Source of the DNA: Dyadobacter fermentans
Lineage (GTDB): Bacteria > Bacteroidota > Bacteroidia > Cytophagales > Spirosomataceae
Assembly: GCF_019924045.1 (NCBI RefSeq)
Contig: NZ_JAHXBN010000001.1
Span: forward strand, 186,001-250,000
Length of the DNA stretch: 64,000 nucleotides
Direction: 5' to 3'
Within the stretch, counting starts at the first letter, position 1, and every line of letters starts with the position of its first letter. A program made the position numbers and the translations under genes. The notes below the pieces were generated by a model. The model saw only the letters and a program-made list of their open reading frames with translations, ran no database searches and had not been told where the DNA came from. This document shows, one piece after another, positions 51,238 through 60,013 of this stretch.

Positions 51238-51816
51238 ATGCAGGAGGACATTCTTTTTCAGATCAGCAATAAATTAAAGGAAGTCAGAAAGGGTAAGGGG
51301 GTTACCCTTCAGGAGATTGCCGACGAGGCGGGCGTAACGAAAAGCCTTGTGTCCCAGATCGAAAACAGCCGGACGATCCCCTCGTTGCCGGTAATGCTGG
51401 GGTTGATCAAGGCGTTGGATATTGACCTGAACGTGTTTTTCAAGGACATCATTTCAACTGCGCCGGGTGAAAGCGTGCTGGTTCGCCGGAAGGAGGAGTA
51501 CCAGCCTTTTACGAAGGAAAACGCGAAAGGGTACTTCTATCAGCGCATCTTCAGCAAGCAATTCAAGGACAACCATATCGATGTGGTGCTGCTTCGGCTC
51601 GAAAAAGACGCGAAGCGGCCGATGGTGCGTACCAATGCATTCGAATTTAAATATGTGCTTTCCGGCGCGGTGGAATACACCGTGGGGAAAAATAAATATA
51701 TCCTGAACGAGGGCGATTCTATGTTTTTCGATGCGAACGAGCTGCATAACCTTAAATGCTACGATTGCGACGAGGCGGTACTGCTCGTTATTTACTTCTT
51801 CAACGACGCTCAGTAG
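51238..51816 (+). CDS. XRE-family regulator with C-terminal cupin domain
   Basis: 192 residues. Residues 8-62 form a Cro/CI helix-turn-helix (TLQEIADEAGVTKSLVSQIE). Residues about 105-190 are a cupin (FEFKYVLSGAVEYTVGKNKY, EGDSMFFDANELHNLKC) that would bind a small ligand. Regulators of this build often govern amino-acid or aminophosphonate catabolism. It precedes the HAD/FAD/aminotransferase genes in the same direction after a 304-bp gap, so it is the likely local regulator. Confidence 0.9.
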   Translation: MQEDILFQISNKLKEVRKGKGVTLQEIADEAGVTKSLVSQIENSRTIPSLPVMLGLIKALDIDLNVFFKDIISTAPGESVLVRRKEEYQPFTKENAKGYFYQRIFSKQFKDNHIDVVLLRLEKDAKRPMVRTNAFEFKYVLSGAVEYTVGKNKYILNEGDSMFFDANELHNLKCYDCDEAVLLVIYFFNDAQ

Positions 51817-51866
51817 GCCTTTTAGGAAATTCTTCTTGTTAAATATTAATTAACATTCACTTAACC

Positions 51867-51894
51867 TTTGACTGGGTTCGGTTCACTAGTTTTG
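51867..51894 (+). promoter_or_regulatory. Candidate promoter for the phosphonate operon
   Basis: TTTG (51867-51870) and TAGTTTTG (51887-51894) resemble the -33 and -7 boxes; the 16-bp spacer is short. A start near 51900 would give a leader of about 220 nt. The gap 51817-52120 is AT-rich with no other feature that I can name. Confidence 0.4.
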
Positions 51895-52120
51895 CGGTGA
51901 TCAAGGTTTTGTTATGCTAAATTTTTAATATTAGTTAACTTTTTCTTGCGTGTTAGAAGAATTTGCAATATTTTCAGCTGTAAACCAATGTTAGCCAGGA
52001 AACGATGGAATGTGGAAGTTAAATTTTACTAAACATTTCGGCTTGAATTGTCATCCTGCCCAAAAACAGACATTGTTTACGAGAAAGTTTAGTATTAGTT
52101 CACCAATTATACCAAGTGAG

Positions 52121-52825
52121 ATGTCGATAGAACTGGTAGTTTTCGATATGGCAGGTACGACTGTCAAGGATAAAAATTTTGTAGGAATTGCATTTCAGCA
52201 GGCCATGCGGTCACAGGGATATGAGATCGCCATCGAGCATGTGAACCCGCTGATGGGTTATGAGAAGCCGCTGGCCATTAAAATGATGCTCGAAGTGCGG
52301 GAGTCCGACAAGTCGAAGATTACGGCGGAGTTGGTGGATGCCATTCACACGCACTTTGTGAACGGGATGATCGGCTTCTATCAAACGACCACCGAAATAG
52401 CGCCGCTGCCACATGTGGAAGAGACTTTCAGCGCGCTTCGCGAACAGGGAATTAAAATTGCATTGAACACCGGTTTCTCCCGGGATATTGCCGATGTGAT
52501 CGTGAGCCGGTTAGGCTGGGGGGATAAGATAGATTGCCTCGTAGCCAGCGATGAAGTGCCTTACGGGCGCCCATACCCGGATATGATCCGCAAGATCATG
52601 GCTGAACTGGGGATCGCCTCGGGTGAGCGTGTTGCCAAAGTCGGCGATACCGAAGTGGATATTAATGAAGGGATTAATGCGGGATGCAAATACGTGATCG
52701 GGGTTACTACCGGCGCATTTACGCGCGAGGCGCTGCTGCCTTACAAGCCTACGCATATCATCGATGATATCGCCGAGGTGCCGGGCATTATCTCGGCCAG
52801 TCATGAAATGGCTGTCCAGGGTTAA
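52121..52825 (+). CDS. Phosphonatase-like HAD hydrolase (PhnX-like)
   Basis: 234 residues from the ATG at 52121 (MSIELVVFD). Nucleophile D9 is in FDMAGTTV; the +2 position is Ala, as in phosphonoacetaldehyde hydrolase, not the Asp of ordinary HAD phosphatases. K49 in LMGYEK aligns with the Schiff-base lysine of PhnX (MGLLK). GRPYPDMI and VGDTEVDINEGINAG complete the pattern. It should cleave the C-P bond of phosphonoacetaldehyde or a close analogue. It heads a five-gene operon, 29 bp before the FAD enzyme. Confidence 0.88.
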   Translation: MSIELVVFDMAGTTVKDKNFVGIAFQQAMRSQGYEIAIEHVNPLMGYEKPLAIKMMLEVRESDKSKITAELVDAIHTHFVNGMIGFYQTTTEIAPLPHVEETFSALREQGIKIALNTGFSRDIADVIVSRLGWGDKIDCLVASDEVPYGRPYPDMIRKIMAELGIASGERVAKVGDTEVDINEGINAGCKYVIGVTTGAFTREALLPYKPTHIIDDIAEVPGIISASHEMAVQG

Positions 52826-52954
52826 TTCACTCACATTCATATCAGATTAAAAGCATGAGTAAATCCGCGATTGTCATCGGGGCTGGAATAGTTGGTTTGG
52901 CGACGGCAAGGGCTTTGGCCACAAGAGGTTACCAGGTAACAGTGATCGAACGTT
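52121..52954 (+). other. Start region of the aminophosphonate catabolic operon
   Basis: From here five genes run rightward to 57685 with gaps of 10-34 bp: HAD hydrolase, FAD oxidoreductase, phosphatase-superfamily enzyme, class III PLP enzyme and DUF5690 protein. The spacing supports a single transcript. Confidence 0.6.
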
Positions 52955-53982
52955 CTTCGCAAGCCGTGGGGGCATCCATCCGTAATTTCGGAATGGTGTG
53001 GCCGATCGGTCAGCCGGAGGGTACATTATATGAAAGGGCATTGCATGCCAAAAGTATCTGGAAAGAGGTGCTGGCGGGTGCGAAATGCTGGTCGCAGGAG
53101 GCGGGAAGCCTGCATATGGCCTACCAGCAGGATGAACTGGAAGTGATCCAGCAGTTTGTGGAGGTTAGCCCTTATCGTCCTGTGAGTTTCCTGAATGCAG
53201 AACAAACGGTCGCGAAATCGCCGGCTGTGAATCCCGACGGGCTGTTGGGGTCGCTGTATTCGGCGGATGAAATGATCGTCGACCCACGCGAGGCCATTGC
53301 GGCTATCCCGGGTTACCTCACGGCTGTATTGGGCGTCACATTTATCTGGAATACGGCTATTTCGAAGGTAGCTTATCCTGCGGTGTTTTCGGGTTCGAAA
53401 AGCTGGTCGGCGGATGAGATCTTCGTTTGCAGCGGCCAGGATTTTGAAACACTTTATCCCGAACAATTTTCGGCGGCGCCGCTGACCAAATGCAAGCTGC
53501 AAATGATGCGCCTCGAAGCGCAGCCCGACGACTGGCGGATTGGTCCGGCGCTATGCGGGGGATTGTCTTTCATTCACTATCACGGGTTCAAGGCGGCAGC
53601 GTCATTGCCAGGCCTGAAAGCCCGATACGAAAGCGAATATGCCGAATACCTCAAATGGGGCATCCACGTGATGGCATCGCAAAACGGTTTAGGGGAGATT
53701 ACGGTGGGTGATTCACATGAGTACGCGCTCACTTTTGATCCGTTCGACCGGGAGTTTATCAATACCATGATCCTCGACTACCTGGGGACATTTGCGCAAT
53801 TCAAATCGCCGAAAGTGTACCAGAGCTGGCACGGGATCTATCCTAAAATGACGAATGGGGCCACGGAGATTGTTTTAAAGCCCGAGAGTGGTGTGACGAT
53901 CATCAACGGCCTCGGCGGAAACGGCATGACCCTTTCGTTTGGCCTTTGCGATGAAGTAGTTGGTGGAACTTACCAGTCCTAA
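52855..53982 (+). CDS. FAD-dependent oxidoreductase (TIGR03364-type, aminophosphonate-associated)
   Basis: 375 residues of the DAO/glycine-oxidase fold: dinucleotide motif AIVIGAGIVGLATARALATR with E near 32, then GASIRNFGMVWPIGQ and a C-terminal INGLGGNGMTLSFGL. The subfamily is known from phosphonate gene clusters, where members oxidise aminoethylphosphonate or its N-methyl form to phosphonoacetaldehyde. Its place between a phosphonatase-like hydrolase and a phosphatase-superfamily enzyme fits. It could replace the missing PhnW transaminase. Confidence 0.88.
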   Translation: MSKSAIVIGAGIVGLATARALATRGYQVTVIERSSQAVGASIRNFGMVWPIGQPEGTLYERALHAKSIWKEVLAGAKCWSQEAGSLHMAYQQDELEVIQQFVEVSPYRPVSFLNAEQTVAKSPAVNPDGLLGSLYSADEMIVDPREAIAAIPGYLTAVLGVTFIWNTAISKVAYPAVFSGSKSWSADEIFVCSGQDFETLYPEQFSAAPLTKCKLQMMRLEAQPDDWRIGPALCGGLSFIHYHGFKAAASLPGLKARYESEYAEYLKWGIHVMASQNGLGEITVGDSHEYALTFDPFDREFINTMILDYLGTFAQFKSPKVYQSWHGIYPKMTNGATEIVLKPESGVTIINGLGGNGMTLSFGLCDEVVGGTYQS

Positions 53983-53992
53983 ATTCTGATAT

Positions 53993-54970
53993 ATGCTTGC
54001 AAAAGTTTCCTGTGCATTGGCGGTGGCTTCTTTGTTGCTGACCGCATCTCATTCCCGGTTTGAAGGAGCTTCGTCGGGGCAAACCGGGTTGGACGAAAAG
54101 CCTTCGGGCATCGAACATGTCATTGTGATTGGTGTCGATGGATTGAGCCCTGACGGTATCCAAAAGGCCAAAACGCCGAATATCGACCGGATGGTGGCCA
54201 ATGGTGCAGTGAAATGGAACGTGCGGACGGTGCTTACCTCTGCAAGCAGCCAGAATTGGGCGTCGATGATCATGGGCGCAGGCCCGGAACAACACGGGAT
54301 TATCAACAACGATTGGGAGTTGAACAAACACACGCTTCCACCCATTGCGCAGGAGGCCGACGGTCGTTTTCCGACGATTTTCAGCATTTTACATAAGGCA
54401 AGGCCCAATGCGGAAATCGGTACGGTGTACCATTGGGGTGGTTTTGGAAGATTATTTCAGAAGAATGCAGTGAGTTACGACAAGCATTTCTCGACGGAAG
54501 ATTCCACGGCCACTGATTTCATTCAATATATTAAAAACAAAAAGCCGGTACTGGGCTTCGTGCATTTTGACCACGTAGATCACGCCGGCCACCACGACGG
54601 GCATGGGTCGGTGCAGTATTATCAGTCCGTTACGAAGGCCGATTCGTTGGTTGGCAAAATTCTCGCAGGTATTAAAGAGGCCGGTATCGCCGAAAAAACG
54701 CTGGTAATTCTTTGGGCTGACCATGGTGGCATTGGTAAGGGGCACGGTGGTGCTACCCCGCAGGAGGCGGAAATTGCAGGTGTATTTTCCGGTGCAGGTG
54801 TAAAGAAGGGTTATTCAATACAACAGCAAGTCTATACTTACGACCTCGCTTCGACGATCGCATTTGCGCTGGGTGTCGAGCAGCCTTATGCGTGGATCGG
54901 TCGTCCGGTGAAGCCGGTTTTTAAAGGGTTTGATGAACCTAAGAACCTCTGGCTCGGCGAAAAACCTTAA
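53993..54970 (+). CDS. Alkaline phosphatase superfamily hydrolase (phosphodiesterase/phosphonoacetate hydrolase-like), exported
   Basis: 325 residues with an N-terminal signal (1-20). Metal ligands appear in VIGVDGLSPDG, HFDHVDHAGHHDG and WADHGGIGKGHGG; the nucleophile region is VLTSASSQNWASM, with Ser where Thr is usual. The fold is that of nucleotide pyrophosphatases and of phosphonoacetate hydrolase PhnA. As an exported enzyme it may free an aminophosphonate from an ester outside the cytoplasm. It starts 10 bp after the FAD gene. Confidence 0.87.
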   Translation: MLAKVSCALAVASLLLTASHSRFEGASSGQTGLDEKPSGIEHVIVIGVDGLSPDGIQKAKTPNIDRMVANGAVKWNVRTVLTSASSQNWASMIMGAGPEQHGIINNDWELNKHTLPPIAQEADGRFPTIFSILHKARPNAEIGTVYHWGGFGRLFQKNAVSYDKHFSTEDSTATDFIQYIKNKKPVLGFVHFDHVDHAGHHDGHGSVQYYQSVTKADSLVGKILAGIKEAGIAEKTLVILWADHGGIGKGHGGATPQEAEIAGVFSGAGVKKGYSIQQQVYTYDLASTIAFALGVEQPYAWIGRPVKPVFKGFDEPKNLWLGEKP

Positions 54971-55004
54971 ATTGGTTCGAAGCATTTAACCCTGAACCCT
55001 GCGA

Positions 55005-56363
55005 ATGGCAGCTGTACACAACCGAACGGAAGGCGACATCAATTTATCATCCGCGCGTCAGGATTGGTATGCGGTCATCAGCGACCCCGAAACTTCGGGC
55101 TACCTGCATGAAGATGCGGAATATTTCCTGCATCAGTCGCTTTCCACGCCCTGCCTGGACGTGCTCGCCTCATGCGAAGGCATTTACCTGACCGATGTGC
55201 AGGGCAAGCGCTACATGGATTTTCACGGGAACAATGTTCATCAGCTCGGCTATCGGCACCCTTATGTGATCGAAAAGCTGAAAGAGCAAATGGATATCCT
55301 GCCGTTTTCGCCGCGCAGATATACCAATGTGCCGGCCATTGAACTGGCTAAAAAGCTCGGCAAACTCATGCCTGGCGACCTCAATCGCGTGCTTTTCGCG
55401 CCGGGGGGCACTTCTGCGATCAGTATGGCATTGAAACTCGCCCGCATTGTGACGGGCAAACATAAGGTAGTATCGCTTTGGGATTCATTCCACGGCGCTT
55501 CGCTGGATGCGATTTCTGCCGGCGGCGAGCTTGATTTTCGTAAAGATATGGGGCCGTTAATGCCCGGTGTGGAGCGCATTCCGCCGCCGATGACCTACCG
55601 CGGACCATTTACAGCAGCGGGAAACGGCGATATTCCTTATGCGGATTATCTCGAATATGTAATTGAAAAGGAAGGTGATATCGGCGCTTTTGTGATCGAG
55701 ACTATCCGCAATACCGATGTGCAGATTCCCTCCCAGGCCTATTGGGAGCGCGTACGGGAGATTTGCACGAGGCATAAAGTACTCCTCATTCTGGATGAAA
55801 TTCCGATCGCATTCGGGCGGACGGGGAAGATGTTTGCCTTCGAACACTACGGTTTCGAGCCGGATGTTGTGTGTCTCGGCAAAGGGCTGGGCGGCGGTGT
55901 AATGCCGATGGCCGCTATCGTAGCACGCGATAGTTATAATGTGGCGCAGAGCGTTTCGCTGGGGCATTTTACGCACGAAAAAAGCCCCTTGGGCAGTGTG
56001 GCCGCATTGGCGATGCTGGATTTTATCGAGCAAAACGATCTGCTGGCCAAAGTGAATGCGGACGCGGAGTTTATGCGTGTGGAGCTGGAAAAACTGAAAG
56101 ACAAATATCCGCTCATCGGCGAGGTGCGCGGGATCGGACTGCTGTGGGGTGTGGAGCTGGTGAGAGACCGCGGGACGAAGGAAAAGGCCGTGCAGGAAGC
56201 CGAAACGGTCATGTACGAATGCCTCAAAAACGGTTTGAGCTTCAAGGTGTCACAAGGGAATGTCGTGCAGCTTTCGCCGCCGATCATTATCACCCGCGAG
56301 CAACTGAAAGAAGCATTGCAGATTCTGGAAAAAGCCATCGAAACGGCTTCGGTTTTGGTATAG
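55005..56363 (+). CDS. Class III PLP enzyme (aminotransferase family; PbfA-like candidate)
   Basis: 452 residues. Fold-type I PLP enzyme with YMDFHGNNVHQLGYRHP, APGGTSAISMALKLAR, D264 in LILDEIPIAFGRTG and the Schiff-base K293 in CLGKGLGGGVMPMAA. In phosphonate clusters such proteins include the (R)-1-hydroxy-2-aminoethylphosphonate ammonia-lyase PbfA, which yields phosphonoacetaldehyde. The operon context makes that more likely than an ordinary omega-transaminase, but I cannot tell lyase from transaminase by eye. Confidence 0.85.
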   Translation: MAAVHNRTEGDINLSSARQDWYAVISDPETSGYLHEDAEYFLHQSLSTPCLDVLASCEGIYLTDVQGKRYMDFHGNNVHQLGYRHPYVIEKLKEQMDILPFSPRRYTNVPAIELAKKLGKLMPGDLNRVLFAPGGTSAISMALKLARIVTGKHKVVSLWDSFHGASLDAISAGGELDFRKDMGPLMPGVERIPPPMTYRGPFTAAGNGDIPYADYLEYVIEKEGDIGAFVIETIRNTDVQIPSQAYWERVREICTRHKVLLILDEIPIAFGRTGKMFAFEHYGFEPDVVCLGKGLGGGVMPMAAIVARDSYNVAQSVSLGHFTHEKSPLGSVAALAMLDFIEQNDLLAKVNADAEFMRVELEKLKDKYPLIGEVRGIGLLWGVELVRDRGTKEKAVQEAETVMYECLKNGLSFKVSQGNVVQLSPPIIITREQLKEALQILEKAIETASVLV

Positions 56364-56383
56364 AAAACTCAACACTTAACCAT

Positions 56384-57685
56384 ATGCGCCTGAAAGAAGC
56401 ACTTACGCGATCGAATACGTTTTTTATCAGTTGGGCTGTTATCGCTTCGTTCGGGGCATATTTCTGCATGTATGCTTTCCGCAAGCCGTTTAATGCAGGG
56501 CTCTACCAGGGACTCGAGCTCGGTGAGGTGAGCTACAAGGCGATCCTGATCATTTCGCAAGTGGCGGGTTATACGCTTTCCAAGTTTGCGGGGATTAAAG
56601 TGATTTCTGAATTGAAACACAATGCGCGGGTCAAGCTGGTGATCGGGTTGATTCTCATTGCGGAACTTGCATTGCTGTGTTTCGGGCTGGTCCCGTATCC
56701 CTATAATTTCGTTTTTATGTTCATGAACGGCTTGCCGCTCGGGATGGTCTACGGTGTGGTATTCAGCTTTCTGGAAGGGCGCCGATTTACGGAAATGCTT
56801 GCGATGGGTTTAAATATCAGCGTGGTGGTGGCGTCCGGGATTCTTAAAACAACTTATATTGAAGTTCACGGTCTGTTTCCCGGCATCTCGGAATTCTGGA
56901 TGCCGTTTTTTATGGGTCTACTTTTCCTGCCGCTGTTTCTGATGTTCGTATGGATGCTCTCGGTAATTCCCAGGCCGACGATCGAAGACATTGCCTTGCG
57001 TACGGAGCGCTTGCCTATGACGAGTGCGGACAAGCGGCTGGTGATGCGGCAGTTTGGCTTTCCAATCGTTTGTCTGGTTATTTTCTACGCCACACTGGTG
57101 GTCGTGCGCGATTTCCGCGACAATTTCACTATTGAAATCTGGAACGAGATCGATTCGCACTGGGGGAGCGGCGTGCTCACCACTACCGAAATGATCACGG
57201 GGATTGTGGTGCTGGTGATCATCGGCGGGTTGGCATTTGTGCGGGATAACCTCACGGGTTTCAGGCTTACCTACCTCATTCTGTTCTCAGGTATCACGCT
57301 GATCGGCATAGGGACGCTGCTGTTCGAGAAGTCGGTAATCAGCGGTTTCGACTGGATGCTGATGGTCGGCTTAGGTTTGTTCCTGGCTTATACGGTACTG
57401 CAAACCGTCGTTTTCGAGCGGATGATCGCATTGTACCGGATCAAAGCCAATGCGGGGTATTTTGTGTACATCTGCGAGAGCATCGGCTATATGGGTAGCG
57501 TGGGGTTATTGCTCTACAAGGAGTTTTTTATGAAAGACCTGAGCTGGTCGCGGGTGCTGATGCAATTCTCTTACCTGCAATTCTGCCTGGGGTTGCTGCT
57601 GCTCGCTGCCAGCAATATCTTCTTCGATAAGTACCGTTCGGGACGTTCGGCTTCCAAGGTCGGTACGCCGTTTGCTGCGGCCTGA
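56384..57685 (+). CDS. DUF5690 family membrane protein (MFS-like; candidate phosphonate permease)
   Basis: 433 residues from the ATG at 56384 (MRLKEALTR); the frame is open upstream but that part overlaps the PLP enzyme. About 11-12 helices, with FGAYFCMYAFRKPFNAGLYQ and MFMNGLPLGMVYGVVFSFLE, resembling organophosphate-antiporter MFS proteins. It is the last gene of the operon, 20 bp after the PLP enzyme. No other transporter is present in the locus, so substrate uptake is the simplest role. Function is inference. Confidence 0.85.
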   Translation: MRLKEALTRSNTFFISWAVIASFGAYFCMYAFRKPFNAGLYQGLELGEVSYKAILIISQVAGYTLSKFAGIKVISELKHNARVKLVIGLILIAELALLCFGLVPYPYNFVFMFMNGLPLGMVYGVVFSFLEGRRFTEMLAMGLNISVVVASGILKTTYIEVHGLFPGISEFWMPFFMGLLFLPLFLMFVWMLSVIPRPTIEDIALRTERLPMTSADKRLVMRQFGFPIVCLVIFYATLVVVRDFRDNFTIEIWNEIDSHWGSGVLTTTEMITGIVVLVIIGGLAFVRDNLTGFRLTYLILFSGITLIGIGTLLFEKSVISGFDWMLMVGLGLFLAYTVLQTVVFERMIALYRIKANAGYFVYICESIGYMGSVGLLLYKEFFMKDLSWSRVLMQFSYLQFCLGLLLLAASNIFFDKYRSGRSASKVGTPFAAA

Positions 57686-57704
57686 TTACCTCCGGAAAGG
57701 GCAT

Positions 57705-57735
57705 AAAAAAAGGAGGTGCAAGTGCCCTCCTTTTT
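57705..57735. terminator. Bidirectional terminator
   Basis: AAAAAGGAGG (57707-57716) pairs with CCTCCTTTTT (57726-57735) around a 9-nt loop, with A/T runs on both sides. It closes the phosphonate operon from the left and the 57772 gene from the right. Confidence 0.85.
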
Positions 57736-57771
57736 AACATCTCAATTTCACCTTTCAATTTTTACTAAAAC

Positions 57772-57993
57772 CTATTTTGTCGTTTTAAGCTCCACGATGG
57801 CCGCTTTCTGAGCGGGCGTTTGTGTTGTATATGGGTTCACTTTAGTCGCTTTCGGTGGTGCCGGCGTTTCTACAACCGGGGTTGATGCTGGCAGCGTATT
57901 CTTGATAGTATTGGCTGATTTATTGTCGTTGGCAAATGCAACTGAACTGGTCAATGCGATAACGCTAACGAAGGTTGTGATCAAAGTTTTCAT
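57772..57993 (-). CDS. Small secreted hypothetical protein
   Basis: 73 residues from the ATG at 57993 (MKTLITTFV). A clear signal peptide ends near AFA (about 21). The mature part is Pro/Thr/Lys-rich (STPVVETPAPPKATKVNPYT) and low in complexity. I do not recognise it. It is monocistronic and ends at the shared terminator; the expression signals support a real gene. Confidence 0.65.
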   Translation of the reverse strand: MKTLITTFVSVIALTSSVAFANDNKSANTIKNTLPASTPVVETPAPPKATKVNPYTTQTPAQKAAIVELKTTK

Positions 57994-58262
57994 AGCTCTA
58001 TTTATTTTTGTTTCTTGTCTTTGTCTTATTTGATGATGCAAATATAAATGGGATTTTATGAATGGTTATATATTTATTCAATGAGTGATCAAACGGTTAT
58101 TTGAATGGTTTTTATTGGTGATGAGTGATTTAATGGCTTTTATCAGGTTCTTTTGTTTTGAAATATTCAAATATACTTTAACATACTTATGAGATGGTTT
58201 TTATTTGAAAAGTACAATATCTGACTTGCTTGCGATTTCCGGCTATTTGCTATATTGCCAAT

Positions 58263-59441
58263 ATGGCTAAAATCATCAACCTCAAACCCTTCAAGGAATT
58301 TGTCCAGTCGGAGTCGCTGGGCGGCGTGATACTGATCATTTGCGTGGTTATCTCGCTCATCATCGCCAACTCCCCCCTCGCGGGCGCGCTCGAAAGCCTG
58401 CTCAACACGGAGCTGGGTTTTCATAACGAAAGTATTCATTTGCGCTATCCCGCGCTTTTGTGGATCAACGATGGACTAATGGCCATTTTTTTCCTGCTGG
58501 TAGGGTTGGAGATCAAACGAGAGCTCGTAGAAGGCGAGCTATCATCATTCAAAAAAGCAGCGTTACCCATTTTCGCGGCGCTGGGAGGCGTGCTGGCCCC
58601 GGCGGCGATCTACTTTATAACCAACCAGGGTACACCCACGGCTGCCGGCTGGGGTATTCCCATGGCGACCGATATTGCCTTTGCCATCGCGATCATCACC
58701 ATGCTGGGTAACAAGGTGCCGCCCTCGCTCAAAATCTTCCTCGCGGCCCTCGCTATTGTCGACGACCTCATGGCCATTCTCGTGATTGCCATTTTCTATT
58801 CCTCGGAGCTGCATTACAATTACTTGCTTTACGCGGGGGCCATTTTCGGCGGGCTGTTGGTGATGAACCGTGCGGGCGTCAGGACTCTGGCCGCCTATCT
58901 GATTCCGGGCGCGTTTATCTGGTATTTCGTGCATCACTCTGGCGTACACGCCACCATCGCGGGCGTGCTCACAGCCTTTGCTCTACCCACCACACCCGAC
59001 GCGCAGGAGTCGCCACTCGAAAAGCTCGAACATATTCTCGTAAAGCCGGTGAACTTCGTCATTATGCCGGTTTTCGCACTAGCCAATACCAACATTACCT
59101 TCGAACAAGGGATGCTCGAAGGGCTCACCACTCCACTTGGGCTGGGAATAATCCTTGGGCTGGTAGCAGGCAAGCCGTTGGGTATCAGTTTGCTTTCATG
59201 GCTGACTGTGAAGCTGGGTATCAGCAGCATGCCGAGCCGGGCCGGTTGGGCGCATATTATCGGCGTCGGGATGCTGGGTGGCATCGGTTTTACAATGTCG
59301 GTGTTTATCGCTTTGCTTTCGTTTCCGGGCGAGCACCTGATCCTTTCGGAAGCGAAATTCTCGATCCTTACTGGTTCGATCCTCTCCGGTGTGCTGGGTT
59401 ACCTCATGCTGACCAGCGTGAGCAAAAAGTCGGCGCGGTAG
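58263..59441 (+). CDS. nhaA: Na+/H+ antiporter NhaA
   Basis: 392 residues from the ATG at 58263 (MAKIINLKPF), 11-12 helices. The family signatures are GWGIPMATDIAFAIAIITML and the ion-binding pair in ALAIVDDLMAIL (two Asp), plus GKPLGISLLSW. It expels Na+ in exchange for protons and is active at alkaline pH. The upstream 180 bp are AT-rich without a clear box. It is monocistronic, converging on the 59445 gene. Confidence 0.95.
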   Translation: MAKIINLKPFKEFVQSESLGGVILIICVVISLIIANSPLAGALESLLNTELGFHNESIHLRYPALLWINDGLMAIFFLLVGLEIKRELVEGELSSFKKAALPIFAALGGVLAPAAIYFITNQGTPTAAGWGIPMATDIAFAIAIITMLGNKVPPSLKIFLAALAIVDDLMAILVIAIFYSSELHYNYLLYAGAIFGGLLVMNRAGVRTLAAYLIPGAFIWYFVHHSGVHATIAGVLTAFALPTTPDAQESPLEKLEHILVKPVNFVIMPVFALANTNITFEQGMLEGLTTPLGLGIILGLVAGKPLGISLLSWLTVKLGISSMPSRAGWAHIIGVGMLGGIGFTMSVFIALLSFPGEHLILSEAKFSILTGSILSGVLGYLMLTSVSKKSAR

Positions 59442-59444
59442 GCG

Positions 59445-59951
59445 CTATTCGGTTTTACACTTGATAAGAATGTAGTCTACGCGGCCATTTTGAGAGAATG
59501 CGGTGATTTGAGAGTATTTCTGGTAATTGTCCCAGGTTTTTACACTTCCCTGGTCGATATTCGGCGCGATGTTTTCCGAAAGATTCAGCAATCCCAGGAT
59601 AATACGGTTTTGGAAGGCATAGTCCGAAAGCTTGTTGAGCCTGATCTGGTCCGCAATCTCATTGATATAGGTAATTTCGACTTTGCCATCGCGATAGCTT
59701 ACCCGCGGGCATTTTTCGCAGTCCGCCCGTGCATCCCTGTAATAACTTTCCAGCTGACCTTTACCGAGGATTGCCGCTACTTCCTGCTGGCTTCGCAGAG
59801 CGACTTGCGGCAGGTCGAGTTCGACGGTGACGATTCCGTTCTCGTCGTGTTCATCGAGCACGTAGAATTTGATAAAAATAGCAATGAGTATCACGACGAA
59901 CGAAATGAATTTCCAGTTCGCCCATTTGCGTCTGACGGAGGTTTGTTCCAT
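59445..59951 (-). CDS. Hypothetical membrane-anchored protein
   Basis: 168 residues with one N-terminal helix (FISFVVILIAIFIKFYVL, about 15-32) and a soluble extracytoplasmic part. The latter holds CEKCP and a final Cys-Lys-Thr-Glu. I do not recognise the family. It is divergent from endonuclease V and convergent with nhaA. Confidence 0.7.
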   Translation of the reverse strand: MEQTSVRRKWANWKFISFVVILIAIFIKFYVLDEHDENGIVTVELDLPQVALRSQQEVAAILGKGQLESYYRDARADCEKCPRVSYRDGKVEITYINEIADQIRLNKLSDYAFQNRIILGLLNLSENIAPNIDQGSVKTWDNYQKYSQITAFSQNGRVDYILIKCKTE

Positions 59952-60013
59952 GAACCTGGCGTAGTTTTTTAATATTCAAGGGGAATAACTTTCGTATACA
60001 ACCACGAAATATC

